Of a stretch of 64,000 nt of DNA, positions 34,275 through 44,281 are shown piece by piece. The stretch is from Subtercola frigoramans. GTDB taxonomy: Bacteria; Actinomycetota; Actinomycetes; Actinomycetales; Microbacteriaceae. Under the pieces are notes generated by a model that was given only the letters and a program-made list of their open reading frames with translations, searched no databases and had not been told where the DNA came from. The first letter of the stretch is position 1. Every line of letters begins with the position of its first letter. The stretch is from contig NZ_JAFBBU010000001.1 in assembly GCF_016907385.1 (NCBI RefSeq), positions 930,001 through 994,000 on the forward strand, given 5' to 3'. The position numbers were made by a program, and so were the translations under genes.

Positions 34275-35429
34275 TTACAGCGTGACGACGAACTTCTGGG
34301 CTCGAGCGCCCTGTCGGAGTCGGTCAAGCGCCTGCGGGACGGCTTCCAATCCATGACCCACGATGACCGCGCTGGGTGAGGTCGAGTAGGTTCCGCTCGC
34401 AAGTGCGTCGGGTAGAAAATCGTTCCAGACCGCGGGGCCGACTGGCGTGTCTTTCGGGTTGCCGCCCCAGATCGCCGAGACCCGGATCTTTTGGCGTCGT
34501 GCGAGAACGGCACGCATCCGCGTCACCGGCGTGGGGTGTGCCGAAGCAACGCGCCGCGTTCCGACCACCGTCGGTGAAGCATTGACCGCGATCGCCTGGC
34601 GCAGCGAGCCGCTGGCAACGGCTATGGTTCCCGCGAGCTGCTGCCCCGAGAGATGATGGATGATCTGCTCCACGACATCGGGGTCGTGGTAGTCCACCAC
34701 CACCGACGCGCCGAGTCTCTCGAGCAGTTCGAAGTTGCTCCGCGAGGCGGTGGCCAGCACGCTGTATCCGGCGCCATGCGCAAGCTGGATCGCGTTCATC
34801 CCGACGCTCGTCGCACCACCGAAGACAAGAACACTCTGGTGGCGCGGCGTCGCGCAGGCGACAGGCAGCTCGAGGGCGAGCTGGTCGTGTTCGAAGAGGC
34901 CCGCGGCGGCGGTCGTGACTCCCATCGGCAAGACGCAGGCGTCGGCGAACGGGATCGTCTCCGGTAGGCGCGATACCAGTCTCGCGAGCAGAACCACGTG
35001 CGTCTGGAAGGCCCCTTCCGCGCTGTTGCGACTGCGCTCGATGCCGACCGCGTAGCCGACCACCCGGTCGCCCACGTTCAGACCGGAGACGGAGGAGCCG
35101 ACGGCAACGATTTCGCCCGCGACATCCGAACCGATGACGGCGGGATACGTCAGCCACGGGAGCACGACACGCCGGGCGATGCCGCCCATGGCGTCGATCG
35201 GGTTGACAGCGATGGCCCTCGCTCGCACGACGACCTCGTCCGCGCGCGGCGTGTGGGTGGGGGCATCCAGCAGCAGCATGGATGCTCCTGCTGAACTCAG
35301 CCAGAGGGCGCGGTGTGCCTCGCGGGAGTTCGGCACGCCGTCGGGCGCAGCGGCTGGCTCAGGAACGAAGACGATCCGCCCTGCTCTCCTGTTGACCGAG
35401 TCGACGGTGATCGTCGCCATCTCTCTCAT
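34275..35429 (-). CDS. Quinone oxidoreductase-like MDR family protein
   Basis: 384 residues of the zinc-less medium-chain reductase family (quinone oxidoreductase / trans-enoyl reductase-like). VVVRARAIAVNPIDAMGG replaces the catalytic-zinc region of alcohol dehydrogenases; the coenzyme fold has VLVFGGATSVGMNAIQLA and SNFELLERLGASVVVDY. The substrate is unknown. The start is uncertain: ATG 35429 or 35420 (GAGAGAG just upstream of the latter); both overlap the 3' end of the AlkA-like gene by about 60-70 bp, which is unusual and may mean a later start. Confidence 0.82.
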   Translation of the reverse strand: MREMATITVDSVNRRAGRIVFVPEPAAAPDGVPNSREAHRALWLSSAGASMLLLDAPTHTPRADEVVVRARAIAVNPIDAMGGIARRVVLPWLTYPAVIGSDVAGEIVAVGSSVSGLNVGDRVVGYAVGIERSRNSAEGAFQTHVVLLARLVSRLPETIPFADACVLPMGVTTAAAGLFEHDQLALELPVACATPRHQSVLVFGGATSVGMNAIQLAHGAGYSVLATASRSNFELLERLGASVVVDYHDPDVVEQIIHHLSGQQLAGTIAVASGSLRQAIAVNASPTVVGTRRVASAHPTPVTRMRAVLARRQKIRVSAIWGGNPKDTPVGPAVWNDFLPDALASGTYSTSPSAVIVGHGLEAVPQALDRLRQGARAQKFVVTL

Positions 35430-36312
35430 CGTCAGCACGTCGTCCGATCCGACGTCCAGCTCCGAGAGCACGAAGGTGCACAGCCGCCCAGCTCCTGAAG
35501 GGTCGCCAGGCTTCGGCGATCCGTTCTGGTGACTCGTCCGGGCCGTACAGTTTCGCCATGATCGTGAGCAGGCGAGCTTCGTTTTGCGGGAGCACATCGG
35601 GTGAATTCGCCCCGCGGACGACGATGAGTTCAGCTGCGAAGGGGCCGAGACCCCTGATCTTCTGGACCTCTTCAAGGGCGTGCGCGGCGTCGAGGCCTCG
35701 CAGGTGTTCGCCGCTGAGCCGCCCGTCGAGCGCTGCGTCGGCGACAGAGTGCAGGTATTCGAGCTTTCGGCCGGGAAGAGTCAGGGAGAGACCGCGCAGA
35801 ACGGTCGGAGACGGAAAGACTCCGTTCTCGCCATACTGCTCGGCGAGGTTTGCCTTGATGACGGCGGCCTGCCGCATCTGGATACGCTGGCTCAGAACGC
35901 TCCAGACGGCAGCCTCATAGGGGGAGTAGAAACCACAGGGCCGGAATCCGGGCAGCTGGAGCTGGGCATCCGCCATGACGGGGTCGCGCACGCCCACCTC
36001 TGGCCACTCTCTGGCATCGATGTCGAGAGAGAGAAAGCGACGGACCTGAGCGGAAGCTGCGTCGAGGTCTCCGGGGCCGGCTACGATGATGGTCGCCATG
36101 TCGAAGTCCTGAGTGATCACTGCCTCGACCCGGGTCCAGTCATGATCGCTGAGGAACGCCGCCCGGATCTCGCCGACAGCCCCCTGTGTGCCCAGTGCCG
36201 ATGGCGCAAAACCCTCCCAGAAGCGCTTGCTGGTCTCGATGGACCAGGGGCCCAGGATCTTCTGACGGGTGGTTCGGCTCGCGTTGCGCCGGCCGGTCGT
36301 GGGTTCGGTCAT
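35359..36312 (-). CDS. AlkA-like DNA-3-methyladenine glycosylase (HhH-GPD)
   Basis: 317 residues. The HhH-GPD fold is visible: YSPYEAAVWSVLSQRIQMRQAA, the hairpin motif KIRGLGPFAAELIVVRG, then DVLPQNEARLL. At the place where AlkA has the catalytic Asp (LPDD), this protein has QNE, so a Glu or Asn replaces the usual residue. Related actinobacterial proteins seem to share this. The last 30 residues are basic, not conserved and overlap the MDR gene. It overlaps the upstream VOC gene by 4 bp. Predicted role: removal of alkylated bases, to be treated with care given the altered residue. Confidence 0.82.
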   Translation of the reverse strand: MTEPTTGRRNASRTTRQKILGPWSIETSKRFWEGFAPSALGTQGAVGEIRAAFLSDHDWTRVEAVITQDFDMATIIVAGPGDLDAASAQVRRFLSLDIDAREWPEVGVRDPVMADAQLQLPGFRPCGFYSPYEAAVWSVLSQRIQMRQAAVIKANLAEQYGENGVFPSPTVLRGLSLTLPGRKLEYLHSVADAALDGRLSGEHLRGLDAAHALEEVQKIRGLGPFAAELIVVRGANSPDVLPQNEARLLTIMAKLYGPDESPERIAEAWRPFRSWAAVHLRALGAGRRIGRRADDERDGDDHRRLGQQESRADRLRS

Positions 36313-36671
36313 GCGCGGTCGTGGAGAGTGATCAGATAGCCGTCGGGGTCGGCGAAGGTGAAGGTGCGCCCGAAGGGACCGTCGATCGGTGCAGAGGAGA
36401 TCGTGACGCCGTCGGCGACCAGCGCGTCGTGGATCTCCTGCGTCTTCGAGGCGTGCAGCCAGATTCCGACGCCGGTGCCCAGGGGGCTGTCGTCAAGATC
36501 GACACCGGGGAGCGGCTCACGAACGGCGAAGGCAGCTGGTTTGGTGTTGAATACGACGGCGTGCGGCGGGCCCGCCTGGCGGGTGAGGCCGAGATACTTC
36601 TCGTAGAACCCCGCAGAGGCATCAAGGTCGCGAACCTGGAGTGAGATGAAATCGGGGCCGGAAGCGGTCAT
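36309..36671 (-). CDS. VOC family (glyoxalase/bleomycin-resistance fold) protein
   Basis: 120 residues, one complete VOC domain: DFISLQVRDLDASAGFYEKYLGL, HAVVFNT, GVGIWLHASK and the closing FTFADPDGYLITLHD. Metal ligand positions of glyoxalase I are only partly kept, so it may be a dioxygenase, isomerase or binding protein. It has a strong AGGAGA ribosome binding site and starts under the two MarR-type operators at 36688-36731, so it is very probably controlled by the divergent MarR gene. First gene of the VOC-AlkA-MDR-TetR run. Confidence 0.9.
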   Translation of the reverse strand: MTASGPDFISLQVRDLDASAGFYEKYLGLTRQAGPPHAVVFNTKPAAFAVREPLPGVDLDDSPLGTGVGIWLHASKTQEIHDALVADGVTISSAPIDGPFGRTFTFADPDGYLITLHDRA

Positions 36672-36687
36672 GGTGGTTCTCCTGTCG

Positions 36688-36731
36688 ATGTCAGTAGATT
36701 GACATCACTCACTATGTCAGAATATTGACAT
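36688..36731. promoter_or_regulatory. Two MarR-type operators between VOC gene and marR
   Basis: ATGTCAGTAGATTGACAT (36688-36705) and ATGTCAGAATATTGACAT (36714-36731) are two copies of one palindrome with identical 6-bp arms ATGTCA/TGACAT and different AT-rich centres, 26 bp apart. The second overlaps the marR start codon at 36730. TTGACT at 36733-36738 and CATAGT at 36711-36716 (minus strand, 16-bp spacing) may be the promoter of the VOC gene, with the operators inside it. Confidence 0.8.
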
Positions 36732-37185
36732 GAGTCAACAGCCGTCGGGAATCGAATTGGACACGTCGCTGGGGTATCTGCTGAAGGAGGCCTCCAGCGC
36801 GCTTCGAAACGCGATGGAGGCGGTGCTCCGGCCACTGGGCATGGGAATCACTCACTACGCCTGCCTGGAACTTCTTGCGCAACGGCCGGGACTGTCCAAC
36901 TCGGAGCTGGCGAGAGGCACCTTCGTGACCCGCCAGTCGATGAACGTGCTTCTTCAGGCACTGGAGCGCGACGGTGTCGTCGCCCGCTCGGAGAAGGCCG
37001 TCAGTGGGCGTGCGCTCCCGACGGCGTTGACCGAAAGGGGTCGGCGACAGCTGGCCGCCGCGAGCGCAGTAGTCCGTGATGTCGAGCAACGCATGACCTC
37101 AGGCCTTGGCAATGCAGAACAGGATCAACTGAGATGGCTGCTGACGAGTTGCGTGTCGGCACTGACCGGCACTGACCGGCACTGA
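36730..37185 (+). CDS. MarR family transcriptional regulator
   Basis: 151 residues. Winged helix: GITHYACLELLAQRPGLSNSELARGTFVTRQSMNVLLQALERDGVV, followed by the wing with RALPTALTERGRR. The start codon lies within an operator copy and no Shine-Dalgarno precedes it, so it may be translated from a leaderless or very short-leader mRNA and be tightly autorepressed. The divergent VOC gene shares the control region. The end of the gene runs into a 10-bp tandem repeat and is 10 bp from the convergent adenylate kinase. Confidence 0.92.
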   Translation: MSQQPSGIELDTSLGYLLKEASSALRNAMEAVLRPLGMGITHYACLELLAQRPGLSNSELARGTFVTRQSMNVLLQALERDGVVARSEKAVSGRALPTALTERGRRQLAAASAVVRDVEQRMTSGLGNAEQDQLRWLLTSCVSALTGTDRH

Positions 37186-37186
37186 G
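37157..37186. repeat. 10-bp tandem repeat over the marR stop codon
   Basis: Unit CGGCACTGAC occurs in 2.6 to 3 copies (core ACTGACCGGC at 37161-37170 and 37171-37180, partial copies each side). The marR TGA is inside the last copy. The period is not a multiple of three, so copy change alters the C-terminus. Confidence 0.75.
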
Positions 37187-37194
37187 CGACAGCT

Positions 37195-37842
37195 CTAGTC
37201 CACCCGCCACGACGCACGCTCTGTCACGCCCAGGCTCCGGCTGATGCGACCCGCTACCTCGTCGGGTGTTCCCTCTCCGAAGACGCGGTGCAGGATTCCC
37301 CGCGCGTCGAACGCCTTCGCCAGCGGGGCCGTCTGTACTTCGTACGTGTTCAGCCTGATCCGGATCACCTCCGGAGTGTCATCGAGCCGGCCTTCGACGC
37401 GGGCGCGCTCTGCCAGGCGCTCGCGGATCTGCGTCTCGCCGACGCTCAGCAGCAGCGCGGCATCCAGTGCTGTGCCCAGCAGAGTGAGGGTGTTCTCGAG
37501 CTGAATCACCTGTTCTAACGTTCGCGGGTAGCCGTCGAGAATGAACCCTCCAGCAGCGTCAGGCCGCGCGAGGCGTTCGGCGACGACGGAATTCACGATG
37601 TCGTCTGGCACGTACTTCCCAGCGTGGATGAGGGCGTCGACCTCCAGCCCGAGTGGGGTGCCCAGGGTGACCTGTTCGCGAAACAGATCACCCGTCGAGA
37701 TGGCCGGCACGCCGATGCTCCCTGCGAGACGCTTCGCCTGGGTGCCCTTGCCCACACCGGGCGGCCCCATCAGCAGAATACGTCGGGCGGGGGATGATCG
37801 GGGTTCTGCGGCTCGCACCGCAGTCACGTTCGCATCGGTCAC
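37195..37842 (-). CDS. adk: Adenylate kinase, short type, acetate-operon copy
   Basis: 215 residues. P-loop GPPGVGKGTQAKRLA, the NMP-binding part STGDLFREQV, DGYPRT and the short lid with ARVEGRLDD rather than a full zinc-type lid. It catalyses AMP + ATP to 2 ADP. It begins 3 to 12 bp after the acs stop codon. Acs releases AMP, so this copy probably serves to recycle it. The GTG at 37842 is preferred because GAGAGG is 8 nt upstream; GTG 37851 overlaps that site. The usual actinobacterial adk lies in the ribosomal protein cluster, so this is likely a second copy. Confidence 0.9.
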   Translation of the reverse strand: MTDANVTAVRAAEPRSSPARRILLMGPPGVGKGTQAKRLAGSIGVPAISTGDLFREQVTLGTPLGLEVDALIHAGKYVPDDIVNSVVAERLARPDAAGGFILDGYPRTLEQVIQLENTLTLLGTALDAALLLSVGETQIRERLAERARVEGRLDDTPEVIRIRLNTYEVQTAPLAKAFDARGILHRVFGEGTPDEVAGRISRSLGVTERASWRVD

Positions 37843-37854
37843 GTCGTGCACCTC

Positions 37855-39837
<1,983 letters not shown>

Positions 39838-39851
39838 GTTCTCTCCCTGCC

Positions 39852-40499
39852 TTACTTGCTGGGCCAGACGGGCAGCACGACGCGCTTCCACGTCGAGTTG
39901 ATGACGACCGCGAACGCCCCGTACCAGGCCAGGGCCGCCGTGAGCAGGCCCAGCCAGCCACCGAGCTGCGTGATGCCGGTGATACCGGTGAACTTGCCGA
40001 TGGTGAGGGCGATGAAGGTCAGGCTCAGAACGACGAAGACCGACAGCAGCAAGCCGCTGGTCTTGACCGCAGCAACGGTCATGAAGACGGTGAAGATCGT
40101 CCAGGCCAGAAGGAACGCACCGACGCCCGCCGCTCCGGCCGATTTCGCCACTTCGGGGTTCGTGTCGAGCCACCAGAAGGCCAGCCAGAAGGCGCCATAG
40201 GAGGTGAAGGCCGTGGCGCCGAAGGTGTTGCCCTTCGTGAATTCCCAGAGCCCGGCGGCGACCTGCGCGATTCCGCCGTAGAACAGGGCGATGCCGAGTA
40301 CTGCTGCCCCTGCGGTCGGGATGATTCCCGAGTTCGCCAGGCTCAGCATGAAGGTGGTGAGGGCGAACGCCCCGAGCCCGAGGGCTCCCGGGTCGGCGAT
40401 GTCGGGCCGGCCCATCGCGCTGGGGCGGAGCACAGGCAGCATGCCTGCGTCGCTCTCTGCTGCTCGGGTGATCAGGGGTTTCTCGATTGCGATACTCAT
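39852..40499 (-). CDS. satP: Acetate/succinate transporter, GPR1/FUN34/SatP family
   Basis: 215 residues with six membrane helices. The family signature is the N-terminal DPGALGLGAFALTTFMLSLANSG (equivalent to NPAPLGL...), and the second block GIALFYGGIAQVAAGLWEFTKGNTFGATAFTSYGAFWLA. These proteins take up acetate with protons. The start ATG overlaps the prpE stop by 4 bp (ATGA) and acs follows by 14 bp. Confidence 0.95.
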   Translation of the reverse strand: MSIAIEKPLITRAAESDAGMLPVLRPSAMGRPDIADPGALGLGAFALTTFMLSLANSGIIPTAGAAVLGIALFYGGIAQVAAGLWEFTKGNTFGATAFTSYGAFWLAFWWLDTNPEVAKSAGAAGVGAFLLAWTIFTVFMTVAAVKTSGLLLSVFVVLSLTFIALTIGKFTGITGITQLGGWLGLLTAALAWYGAFAVVINSTWKRVVLPVWPSK

Positions 40500-42524
40500 G
40501 GTGACACTCCTTTGTGTGGTGATGAATGGTGGTGCTTACCCGCTGGTTGAGCAGGCGGCCTGGCCGCCGTATCGAAACCAACTGATCCAGCGGGGGTGGA
40601 ACTTCTGATCGTCGCGACGATCACGCTGATCGCCTCGATGTTGTCGATCGTCGGCGGAACCACGTAGTCCTCGCCGTTGATGATCTGCCGCATGGTTTTG
40701 CGCAGAATCTTGCCCGACCGGGTCTTCGGCAATGCCGAAACCACGGTCACGTCTTTGAATGCTGCAACGGCGCCGATCTGACCGCGCACCATGGCAATGA
40801 GCTCCGTCGCCAGAACCTCGGCGTCAGCATCCACCACATCGCTCTTCAGAACGACGTAACCGGCTGGCTTCTGGCCCTTGATCGGGTCGTGCAGGCCGAT
40901 CACCGCGCATTCTGCGACGAATGGATGCTGCGACAGCACCTGTTCCATCGACCCCGTCGACAGGCGGTGCCCGGCCACGTTGATGATGTCGTCGGTGCGC
41001 CCCATGACGTAGAGGTAGCCCTCGCGGTCGAAGTAGCCGGAGTCTCCGGTGAGGTAATAGCCGGGGAGGGCACTGAGGTACCCGTCGATGTAGCGCTGGT
41101 CGCCCTTCCACAGGGTGGCCAGGGTGCCGGGTGGCAGGGGGAGCCTGATGACGATGTGACCCTCGTCGAGCACGCCGACCGTGAGCCCTGCGTCGTCGAC
41201 GATCTCGACGTTGTAGCCGGGCGACGGGAATGACGGCGAACCGGCGCGCAGCGGCAGGTGCTCGATGCCGTGGGGGCTCGCACAGATGGCCCAGCCGGTC
41301 TCGGTCTGCCACCAGTGGTCGATGACGGGTTTCTCGAGCAGGGCCGTCGCCCAGGTCCAGGTGTCGGGGTCGAGGCGCTCGCCGGCCAGGAACAGGGCGT
41401 CGAGGCACGACAGGTCGTAGTTCTTTGCGAGGCTCGCGTGCGGATCGGCCTTGCGAATGGAGCGGAGCGCTGTGGGGGAGGTGAACAGCGTCTTGACCTT
41501 GTAGTCGGACACCACGCGCCAGAACGCTCCTGCATCGGGGGGTACCGACGGGCTTTCCCTCGTAGAGCACGGTGGTTGCGCCGGCCAGAAGCGGGCCGTA
41601 GACGATGTACGAGTGCCCCACCACCCAGCCGACGTCGCTCGCGGTCCACATGACATCACCCGGGTGCACGTCGTAGATGTTGGTCATCGACCAGACCATC
41701 GCGACGGTGTGGCCTCCATTGTCACGAACGACGCCCTTCGGCGAGCCTGTGGTGCCGGAGGTGTAGAGAATGTAGAGCGGGTCTGTGGCGGCCACAGAGA
41801 CCGGGGCGTGGGGGGCGGAATCGACCATGGTGCTGTGCCAGTCGATCCAGCGGGTGTCGGTGCCCTGGTGCTCGGCGGCAGCGCCGGGCACTTCCGGGCG
41901 ATCCTTGACGATCACCGTCTCCACCGTGTGGGCACTCAGCGCCAAGGCTTCGACGATGGTCGGCAGGTACTCGACGACACGGCTCGGTTCGATGCCACCG
42001 GATGCTGTGATGATCACTTTCGCACCGGCATCGTCCAGTCGTGCGGCGAGTTCCTTCGCGGCGAATCCGCCGAACACGACCGAGTGCACGGCGCCCAACC
42101 GCGCGCAGGCGAGCATCGCCACGACCGCCTGGGGGATCATCGGCAGGTAGATCACGACCCGGTCGCCCTTCACCACGCCGAGGTCGGCGAGCATGCCGGC
42201 GCACCTGGCGACCTTGTCGAGCAGCTGGCTGTAGCTGTAGCTCTTCGACTTGTTCACCACGGGGGAGTCGTAGATCAACGCGGTGGTGTCACCCCGGCCC
42301 GCGAGCACATGGCGGTCGAGGGCGTTGTAGCTGGTGTTGAGCCGGGCATCCGAAAACCAGCGGTAGAGCGGAGCCTCGGAATCGTCGAGCGCCGAAGTGG
42401 GGTAGACGTCCCAGTCGATCGCCTGCGCCGCGTCGAGCCAGAAACCCTCGGGGTCGTCGGTGGCACGCGCCACGACGCTCTCGTACGCGCCGAGTACCTT
42501 GTGCTCTGCTACCCGCTGGCTCAC
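40496..42524 (-). pseudogene. prpE: Propionyl-CoA synthetase-like, frameshifted in a G6 run
   Basis: Two overlapping frames together encode a complete acyl-CoA synthetase of the PrpE type. The upstream frame has DDPEGFWLDAAQAIDWDVYP, YTSGTTGSPKG and MWTASDVGWVVGHSYIVYGP, then GATTVLYEGKPVGTP. The match continues in the other frame with DAGAFWRVVSDYKVKTLF, HWWQTETGWAIC and PKTRSGKILRK. The switch point is the run of six G at 41537-41542; five G would give one frame. The start is unclear: the ATG at 42565 with a good AAAGGAG meets a stop after 14 codons, while GTG 42524 is in frame. The C-terminal tail is encoded by a REP-like element. Confidence 0.85.
40541..40579 (+). repeat. REP-like element, copy at the 3' end of prpE
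   Basis: CGCTGGTTGAGCA, a perfect GGCGGC-CTG-GCCGCC hairpin, then GTATCGAAACC. It shares flanks and architecture with the copy in lhr (23147-23187). It provides the last codons of the prpE frame, downstream of the conserved end of the family. Confidence 0.75.
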
Positions 42525-42684
42525 GAGAGAACCCGGGCCTGGGCCGCGCAGGGTGCGAAAGACATGGCATTTCTCCTTTGAAATGGTCGGTTCTCCGAGG
42601 GCAGACACCTCATGCATTTGACTGCTACGCTGCAGGCTACGAGCACACCGCGGTGCCGTACTACCGCCCAAAGGAGGTAGACCC

Positions 42685-43680
42685 ATGGGGCCCGAAGTCC
42701 CCTCGCACGACCTGGCTCAACTCCAGAAGGCCCTCAAGGCGCTCACGACGCGCGCAGAATTCCCTGTCGCCTTCGGCGGTCTCGTTACGCGTGACGGAGC
42801 CCCACTGACGTCGTTCGTCGGCACTCGGGGGCAGAGTCTGAACGGGCTCCTGATCGAGCCGAGCCAGGGCCTCGGAGGTCGGGCGATCTCCGAGCGACGT
42901 CCGGTCACGGCAACCCAGTATCGGCACGCCACCACCATCACGCACCGCTATGACAGGGAGGTCCTGGCCGAAGACATCGTCTCCCTGCTGGCGATTCCGG
43001 TCGTCGTCGATGGCTCTGTTCGCGCTGTGATCTACGGGGGGCATCGACTCGCCACCCAGTTCGGTGACACCGTCGTGCGCCAATCACTGGCTGTAGCGAA
43101 GGGCCTGGCCTGGGAGTACTCGGTGCACGACGAGGTCGAGCGGCGGGTTGCCGTCCTCGAGACAGAGGGCGGTCTGGGCGGGTCGGCCGCGCTGGATCGC
43201 CACGAACGCGACGAGCTCCGCGAACTCTACGCCGAACTGCGCGAGATCAGCCGCACGGTCACAGACCCGGAGGTGGCGAGGCGGCTGGGTTCAGTGGGTC
43301 GGGCCCTCGGCGCCCATTCGATAGCAGGCTTGCCTCTGACAGACATCGTTCACCCTGGCGACGTTCAGCCCAGTGCAAACAGGTCCGTCGAGTCACCGGT
43401 CGGTGGTCTCCGACCCTCGGTCGACCGTGGCGTGCGCGATTCACCCTCGCTGGCTCTGAGGGCTGAACCCACTTCACAATCGGCGACCGATCTGTCTCCC
43501 CGTGAACTCGATGTGCTGGCCCACGTCGCCCTGGGCAAACGCAATTCGCAGATCGGCGTGCAGCTCAATCTCGCCGAGAGTACGGTCAAGAGCTACCTCT
43601 CCTCGGCGATGCGCAAGCTCGATGCCACCGGCCGTTTCGACGCCGTGCTCGCTGCTCGCCGTCGGGGGCTCATTCCCTGA
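42685..43680 (+). CDS. GAF-LuxR transcriptional regulator, RamA-like
   Basis: 331 residues: an N-terminal GAF-like sensor (about 15-150; IPVVVDGSVRAVIYGGHR), a helical linker rich in Glu/Arg, and a C-terminal LuxR helix-turn-helix (LSPRELDVLAHVALGKRNSQIGV, then NLAESTVKSYLSSAMRKL). This is the layout of RamA, the regulator of acetate metabolism in Corynebacterium. It is divergent from the prpE-satP-acs-adk operon, which makes that its likely target. Strong AAAGGAGG ribosome binding site before ATG 42685. Confidence 0.88.
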   Translation: MGPEVPSHDLAQLQKALKALTTRAEFPVAFGGLVTRDGAPLTSFVGTRGQSLNGLLIEPSQGLGGRAISERRPVTATQYRHATTITHRYDREVLAEDIVSLLAIPVVVDGSVRAVIYGGHRLATQFGDTVVRQSLAVAKGLAWEYSVHDEVERRVAVLETEGGLGGSAALDRHERDELRELYAELREISRTVTDPEVARRLGSVGRALGAHSIAGLPLTDIVHPGDVQPSANRSVESPVGGLRPSVDRGVRDSPSLALRAEPTSQSATDLSPRELDVLAHVALGKRNSQIGVQLNLAESTVKSYLSSAMRKLDATGRFDAVLAARRRGLIP

Positions 43681-43708
43681 GCAGCCCTGTCTGACCGTGG
43701 TGCTCAGG
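43676..43708. terminator. Hairpin between convergent regulator and SprT genes
   Basis: CCTGAGCA (43676-43683) pairs with TGCTCAGG (43701-43708) with a 17-nt loop, covering the stop codons of both convergent genes. Could serve as a bidirectional terminator; no U-run. Confidence 0.4.
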
Positions 43709-44210
43709 CAGGGGTGCGGGGTGAGCGCGCCAGACGCCGTGTGGCGGCGCTGATCTCGCGCCGCTCCCAGCTGATGAGGTAGGCGCTGTCGAATCTCTTG
43801 GAGCACTTGCCGCACGCCGTCTCGCGCGTGGGCCTGCGGTGGCGGTAGTGCAGGTGGCCGTGCGGGCAGGTTCCGACCCAGGGTGCGAGCTCCTTCGCCG
43901 TCTCCCCGTGGTGCAGGCGGTCTCCGGCGTAGCCGAGTTCCCTCGCCACAGCTCGCCACCGTGGACCGTGACCCGCTCGAGGCCCGGCCATCGCGTGGGC
44001 GATCTCGTGGAGGAGTACCTGGTGGATCTCGTCGTCGCCGAAGCGAGCGGCGAGGTAGCGCGACACGGTGATGCGTTTGGCGGTGAAGTCGCAGAGGCCC
44101 GCGCGGGTCTTCGCGTTGTCGAAGCCGAACGACCATTCCGAAGGGTCGAGATGGAGAGTGATGAGGGCGTTCGCCCAGCTGCGCACACGGAGTAGTTCAG
44201 ACACGAGCAC
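43704..44210 (-). CDS. SprT-like zinc metallopeptidase domain protein
   Basis: 168 residues. The HEIAHA motif at 68-73 (His68, Glu69, His72) with a further His81 in GHGPRWRAVA forms a SprT/Spartan-type zinc site, and a C-terminal Cys/His cluster (TCPHGHLHYRH, ACGKCSKRF) forms the zinc-ribbon typical of bacterial SprT-like proteins. Eukaryotic Spartan cleaves DNA-protein crosslinks; the bacterial role is not established. Single gene. Confidence 0.9.
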   Translation of the reverse strand: MLVSELLRVRSWANALITLHLDPSEWSFGFDNAKTRAGLCDFTAKRITVSRYLAARFGDDEIHQVLLHEIAHAMAGPRAGHGPRWRAVARELGYAGDRLHHGETAKELAPWVGTCPHGHLHYRHRRPTRETACGKCSKRFDSAYLISWERREISAATRRLARSPRTPA

Positions 44211-44281
44211 AGCCTAAATCAGACCTCAGACGTGCCCTCGAAGTTATCCACAGGCTGTCCTGCCACCCTCGCAGAGGGTAC

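Noticed and set aside
39852..40581. N-terminal extension of acs reaching through satP
   Set aside because: The acs frame stays open upstream of 39837, but satP in another frame has clear family motifs and acs has a proper ribosome binding site and start at 39837.
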